Below are positions 60,209-64,000 of a stretch of 64,000 bases of DNA, piece after piece. The DNA comes from Hymenopus coronatus. Lineage: Eukaryota > Arthropoda > Insecta > Mantodea > Hymenopodidae. The stretch is from assembly GCA_030762935.1 (NCBI GenBank), contig CM060893.1, forward strand, positions 11,142,001 through 11,206,000. Reading direction: 5' to 3'. The translations under genes and the position numbers were made by a program. The notes under the pieces are model-generated. The model was not told the DNA's origin. It saw only the letters and a program-made list of their open reading frames with translations, and made no database searches. Each line of letters opens with the position of its first letter. The first letter of the stretch is position 1.

Positions 60209-61140
60209 ATGGCAAGACATCCATTCATCCTTAATGAAATGGAAGATTCTGCCCTGTTAATGGAATCTGACCATGTCAGAAATAATTTCCTTTTCTCAAA
60301 CTTCAATGTATTACTGATAGAAACATTGAAGGAAAGTCTCAGTCAAGCAGAAGAACCATCTTGTAATGTATACAGATGGTCCATGCATGAATGGTAAAAC
60401 TGGTGCAGTATCTATTGTGACTCAACTGGAAAATGCATTAACATAAGCTTAAGATGATACACTTCTATCAGGCAGAGGTGCCTGCTATACTTGAAAGTGC
60501 AGTGTAGGGAAATATATTTTTATAAACTCCATCAGTCAGGCGGCAATCAATGTTATCAGTTTCTATTTCAAATCACAGTTGGTGTGGGAACACTATCAAC
60601 ATTTGTCAAACCTTTCTATCAATTGAGATGGATACCTGGACAAACAGGTATCACTGAAAAGGATATGGCTGATTCCTTAGCAAAGAAGGAAGTATCTCTC
60701 CCCTTCATAGGGCCAAAACCTGCCTATGGCATTAGCATGTTAAAAATAAAAACCAGAGTCAAACTTTGGGCTTGGAAAGGAATCCTAAGGAAATGAAAAT
60801 CAATACCCCAAAACAAATTATATGAGTGTATAATTAACAAGCCCAGAGAAACATTAAGTCATTTATTCTGCTTAATAAACCTTAGAGCTTAATTCTGCTT
60901 AGAAGAGTAATAGACTACATAATTATTCAGAAATCACCTGGAAACAATGGGACTAGAGTTGAAACCACAAAACACATCCTATTGGAATGTGAAGCCTCAT
61001 TACATACAAGACATCAAATTATAGGAGCTTTGTAACAGGCCCTAATTTAGGGAGGCAAATAACAAATAACCAAAAATGTTGATATTGATCCCTAAACTAG
61101 TAAATAGGAGAACCGCAAAAAAAGTTTTTAGGCTGAGGTG
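60209..61140 (+). pseudogene. LINE relic with RNase H domain (I/R1/jockey-like)
   Basis: Ordered fragments: VYRWSMHEW plus KTGAVSIVT-like (first RNase H strand), a long decayed middle, WIPGQTGITEKDMADSLAKKE split around the final RNase H Asp, then ETTKHILLECEA typical of the region after RNase H. Stops and frameshifts throughout; no RT is recognisable upstream in the window. Confidence 0.6.
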
Positions 61141-62009
61141 CTTAAGAGAAACCTGCTTCCAAACCTATTACAACCACTATTACTACTTTATAACACCTTT
61201 TGTTTAATAGGTAAATTTGTCTCATTTTCTTTTCTTACCTCCTCCACCTTGATAACTCCTTAAATGCTTCTTTCTTTGCCTTTACACTCTTCATCAAACC
61301 ATCCACAATATTTTTCATGTAGTTTATGATTAGCTTCCATTTTATTTCCTGCCCACATAACTCATTTGCATACTTTGATATACTTGCATGTCATTGCTTA
61401 ACTTACACATTCTGTACAATGATGGGTATTTCCATCATCAGCATTTGCAACAATTTTATGTGTGCTGCATTACTGATTATCTCTTTTGGTGTTGCAAGTC
61501 TCCAAGAGATGGCTGTGAATGAAAAAGATGTTATGGTTATTTATGTTGAATCAGCAAAAGAAAGCTCTGAGTGAATCGTTTCTCCTGAAGCTGCCAAACC
61601 TCTGCCATTCTGTAAGCTACAGAGCAGCAAGAATAGTGGATTTTTATGAATTAGAAAATGCAAAGCTTTTGCAATTATTTTTGAGGATAGTGTTGTGTGT
61701 TCAGATGCTACTTTTACTGGTGAATCATCAGAATCTGATGATAGAAGGAGAAGCTTTACCAGACTTTAGTGTTAGTGTCATAATAACTTAAATATTTGCA
61801 AGGAATGTAATATATAATGTTCCATTTAAAAAAAATGCTCATCTGTAGATAAAATAAATTCTTCAACAGATAGGATCTTGGTGAAAATCCCAAAGAAGAT
61901 TTTGTTGTTAGCAAATACTTGAGAGAGTATTTTTTGCTAAAAAAAGGTGGCATTTACTGGCACAGATTGTTCAATAAAAATGGTATGTCAATGTGTTAAT
62001 CATTTATTC

Positions 62010-63020
62010 CAGCCTTTCCAATGTGCCCTCTATCAGATCTGCCCATAAATGCTTCTACAATGCCTAGTTTTTTCATTCTCTGCATTTTTGATATCAGATT
62101 GTTTCTAAATTGCTCTGTATACTCCTTTTTCTATTTAAAACTCCTGATATGTTGGTACTATTGTTTCATCTTCCTTATAGCTTGCTCCTAACCTAATCTT
62201 CATTTTTTTAGTAGAAAATAACCACTTTTTGTAATTATGTTTATGATCTTAAAATCTATAATCATCTCATCGAACATTTCATGTAGTTGGTTATACTGTG
62301 CCCAGCTGCATTTGCAAATGTGAACTCTCCCCACTTTCCTTCTTGGGACCAAACAATTATTTGCTCACAAAGTTCAATCAGTGTTTTTGCCTTATGCATG
62401 AATTACTTTATCTGCACCTTTTCTCCCCCTTTTTTTCAAATACTTCCATTTTATAAATTGAAGCATCTTATCATATACTCCTTTATTCGAGCATTAAACA
62501 GGAATTTTCCTTTTTAATTTTCCCAAGCTATCATTCAGTTTTATGTGTAAATTGTCATTGTGAAATTTATGAATCTGACGGTTTATACCTATTCCTAAGC
62601 ACACTTTCGCTCCCTTCACCAAGCTTGTTTTCAGCATGTCTCTTGACCTTTGTTTCTGTTCATCATTTCACAAAAGTTTATTCCACTGCTCTTATTAATG
62701 AGCATACATTGAATTACATCACTTTCAAGTTGTAAGCCTTATCTTGAACCCCTTCTTCCCCCTCTAATTGCTCTAACTTTGCTCTGTCTCATTTCATGTC
62801 ACTGCTCCTTTATTTTTAATATGCTTCCTTCAGGAGTTGACACCATTATGAGATCATTCCCACCAACACATTTCTCCTGCTCAACTGAAACCAAGGCCTC
62901 CCACTTCTCGCATTTTGTCGGCGTAATGTTTGTCTTTGGTAATGTCAACCTATTTGCTTTATCCCCTCCAATTTGTTCTTTATCTAATATTACAGTCATC
63001 TCAACTATGGAAGTTTGTTC
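62010..63020 (-). pseudogene. LINE endonuclease relic (tentative)
   Basis: The minus strand has an open piece at 62999-62799 (ANRLTLPKTNITPTKCEKWE, GGNDLIMVSTPEG), decayed sequence, then LCEQIIVWSQEGKWGEFTFA and AGHSITNYM. The last resembles the end of an APE-type LINE endonuclease (GEFTF...GxSxIDY). Assignment is by eye; no catalytic GDFN block is intact. Confidence 0.4.
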
Positions 63021-63689
63021 AATTTCAAAATCTTTTGTCCCATAATGGATTTTTCTTTTTTTAGTGATTAATGCCCACTTTTACTACATATGGCACTGCA
63101 GTCCCATGATGAAATACAGACATCAATAAATATACGTGATATCACTAAGCTTTACTCAATCTGATTTCAAAGAGCATCTTTAGAATTTTAGAAACATTGG
63201 ATATAGAAAGAAGTATGATTTCAAATTCTCATACATCTCAATTATTTTGTCAAGTGCAGGTAACGGATAGCCAGCTAGTATTTGTGTGACCAAGAAGCTG
63301 TTTGTAACTAATTTCTACAAATTCACAGTACTGATAGTTCTTTTGTATTTGTAGTTCTATTGTAGTATCTCAAACATATTCAAATTGTTTGAGCACTTTC
63401 ATTTGGAATACTTCGAATGTTGACTACCTTTGTCTCTGTACCTTGAAATACTTTCTAGGAAACATGATTACTGTTGTTGGCGGCCACCCCAAAACAAGAA
63501 ATTTCTTCCAGACATTGTATCTCAAATCAACAAAATGTGGGACAAGTACTTTGTTAATGATTACTTCAGTCTCTATTCTTGTGCATGAAACTTTATTTGC
63601 AGTATCAGATGCTCAGTATAGTTTTGCAGTATATGCATTTGTATGATGTGAGGTGTTGCCCCTGTAACGTTAACATGTTATGCTGAATA

Positions 63690-63895
63690 TGTGGCCTGAG
63701 CAAATGGTCATAAGTTTCACTTTTACCCAGGTAACGTTTTCTTTTTCCCAGGTTTTACCCTTATCCTAAGAAGACAAATGTCATAACTTTAAGCTCAATG
63801 GCTGTTATATCATTTGTACATCACTTGACGAATTTCATTCATTGTCCTATGACCAACCAGGTTAAAGGTTGTTAAGCCAAAAAAAAAAGAAACAC
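63690..63895 (+). repeat. SINE family C, copy 3
   Basis: Contains TACCCTTATCCTAAGAAGAC, AACTTTAAGCTCAATGG, TGACCAACCAGGTTAAAGG and an A-rich GAAACACC end, inverse to the copies at 26230 and 43780. Confidence 0.6.
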
Positions 63896-64000
63896 CTTTA
63901 ATATCTGAAGCAGTAAAATAATTTTGTAAAGCTTTATGTTTCTTAGAAGACATGCAAGATTTCAAAGTTAACCTACCTACGAAAGAAGAGTTTTTCATAA

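Noticed and set aside
61326..61791. Two overlapping frames of 82 and 90 residues
   Set aside because: An acceptor-like TTGCAAG precedes 61500, but the sequence after it breaks quickly and no family was recognised.

Overview
Kind of organism. AT-rich nuclear DNA from an animal, most likely an arthropod and plausibly a hemimetabolous insect. The genes have introns of 5-10 kb with canonical GT/AG sites. There are two C2H2 zinc-finger genes, one with an acidic N-terminus carrying IKEE-type motifs and a TWWLETEASS block that I recall from insect zinc-finger proteins. The repeat load is heavy and mixed (Penelope-like, LINE, Ty3/gypsy, mariner, pogo/Tigger, piggyBac, hAT, several SINEs). The species cannot be named from the sequence alone.

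Layout. 0-17 kb: two paralogous zinc-finger genes tail to tail. The plus-strand gene enters from the left edge (32-nt microexon 867-898, 15-finger terminal exon 1637-3209). The minus-strand gene has an N-terminal exon at 17207-16708, a 32-nt microexon at 11514-11483 and an 11-finger terminal exon at 9483-8280. Reading across the splice sites gives one uninterrupted 561-codon frame. Between and inside them lie a mariner end, a gypsy RT relic, an uncharacterised degenerate coding unit, a 22-unit minisatellite, SINEs and a 200-bp CT array. 17-30 kb: a Penelope-like relic, a GC-rich gag-only non-LTR insertion with a perfect 10-bp target duplication (20869-22590), a piggyBac transposase relic and LINE fragments. 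30-52 kb: a probable third gene on the plus strand. Its exon at 40721-41442 carries a nearly perfect 15 x 10-residue repeat and is joined in phase, across a 9.8-kb intron, to an exon at 51293. A pyrimidine-rich leader-like segment with a strong donor at 29911-30002 could be its untranslated first exon. 52-64 kb: a 78-bp minisatellite, an hAT element split by a LINE, and relics of an RNase H LINE and an endonuclease LINE.

How it fits together. The only convincing host genes are the two zinc-finger genes (probable sequence-specific DNA-binding proteins) and the repeat-bearing gene. Most other recognisable coding sequence comes from decayed mobile elements. Several insertions can be delimited by target duplications or termini: hAT 38307-39364 (TCTGCTTC), hAT 56186-58442 (CTACCAAC), gag-only LINE (ATTTAAGCTT), four TTAA-flanked MITEs, a Tigger deletion derivative and a full-length dead mariner.
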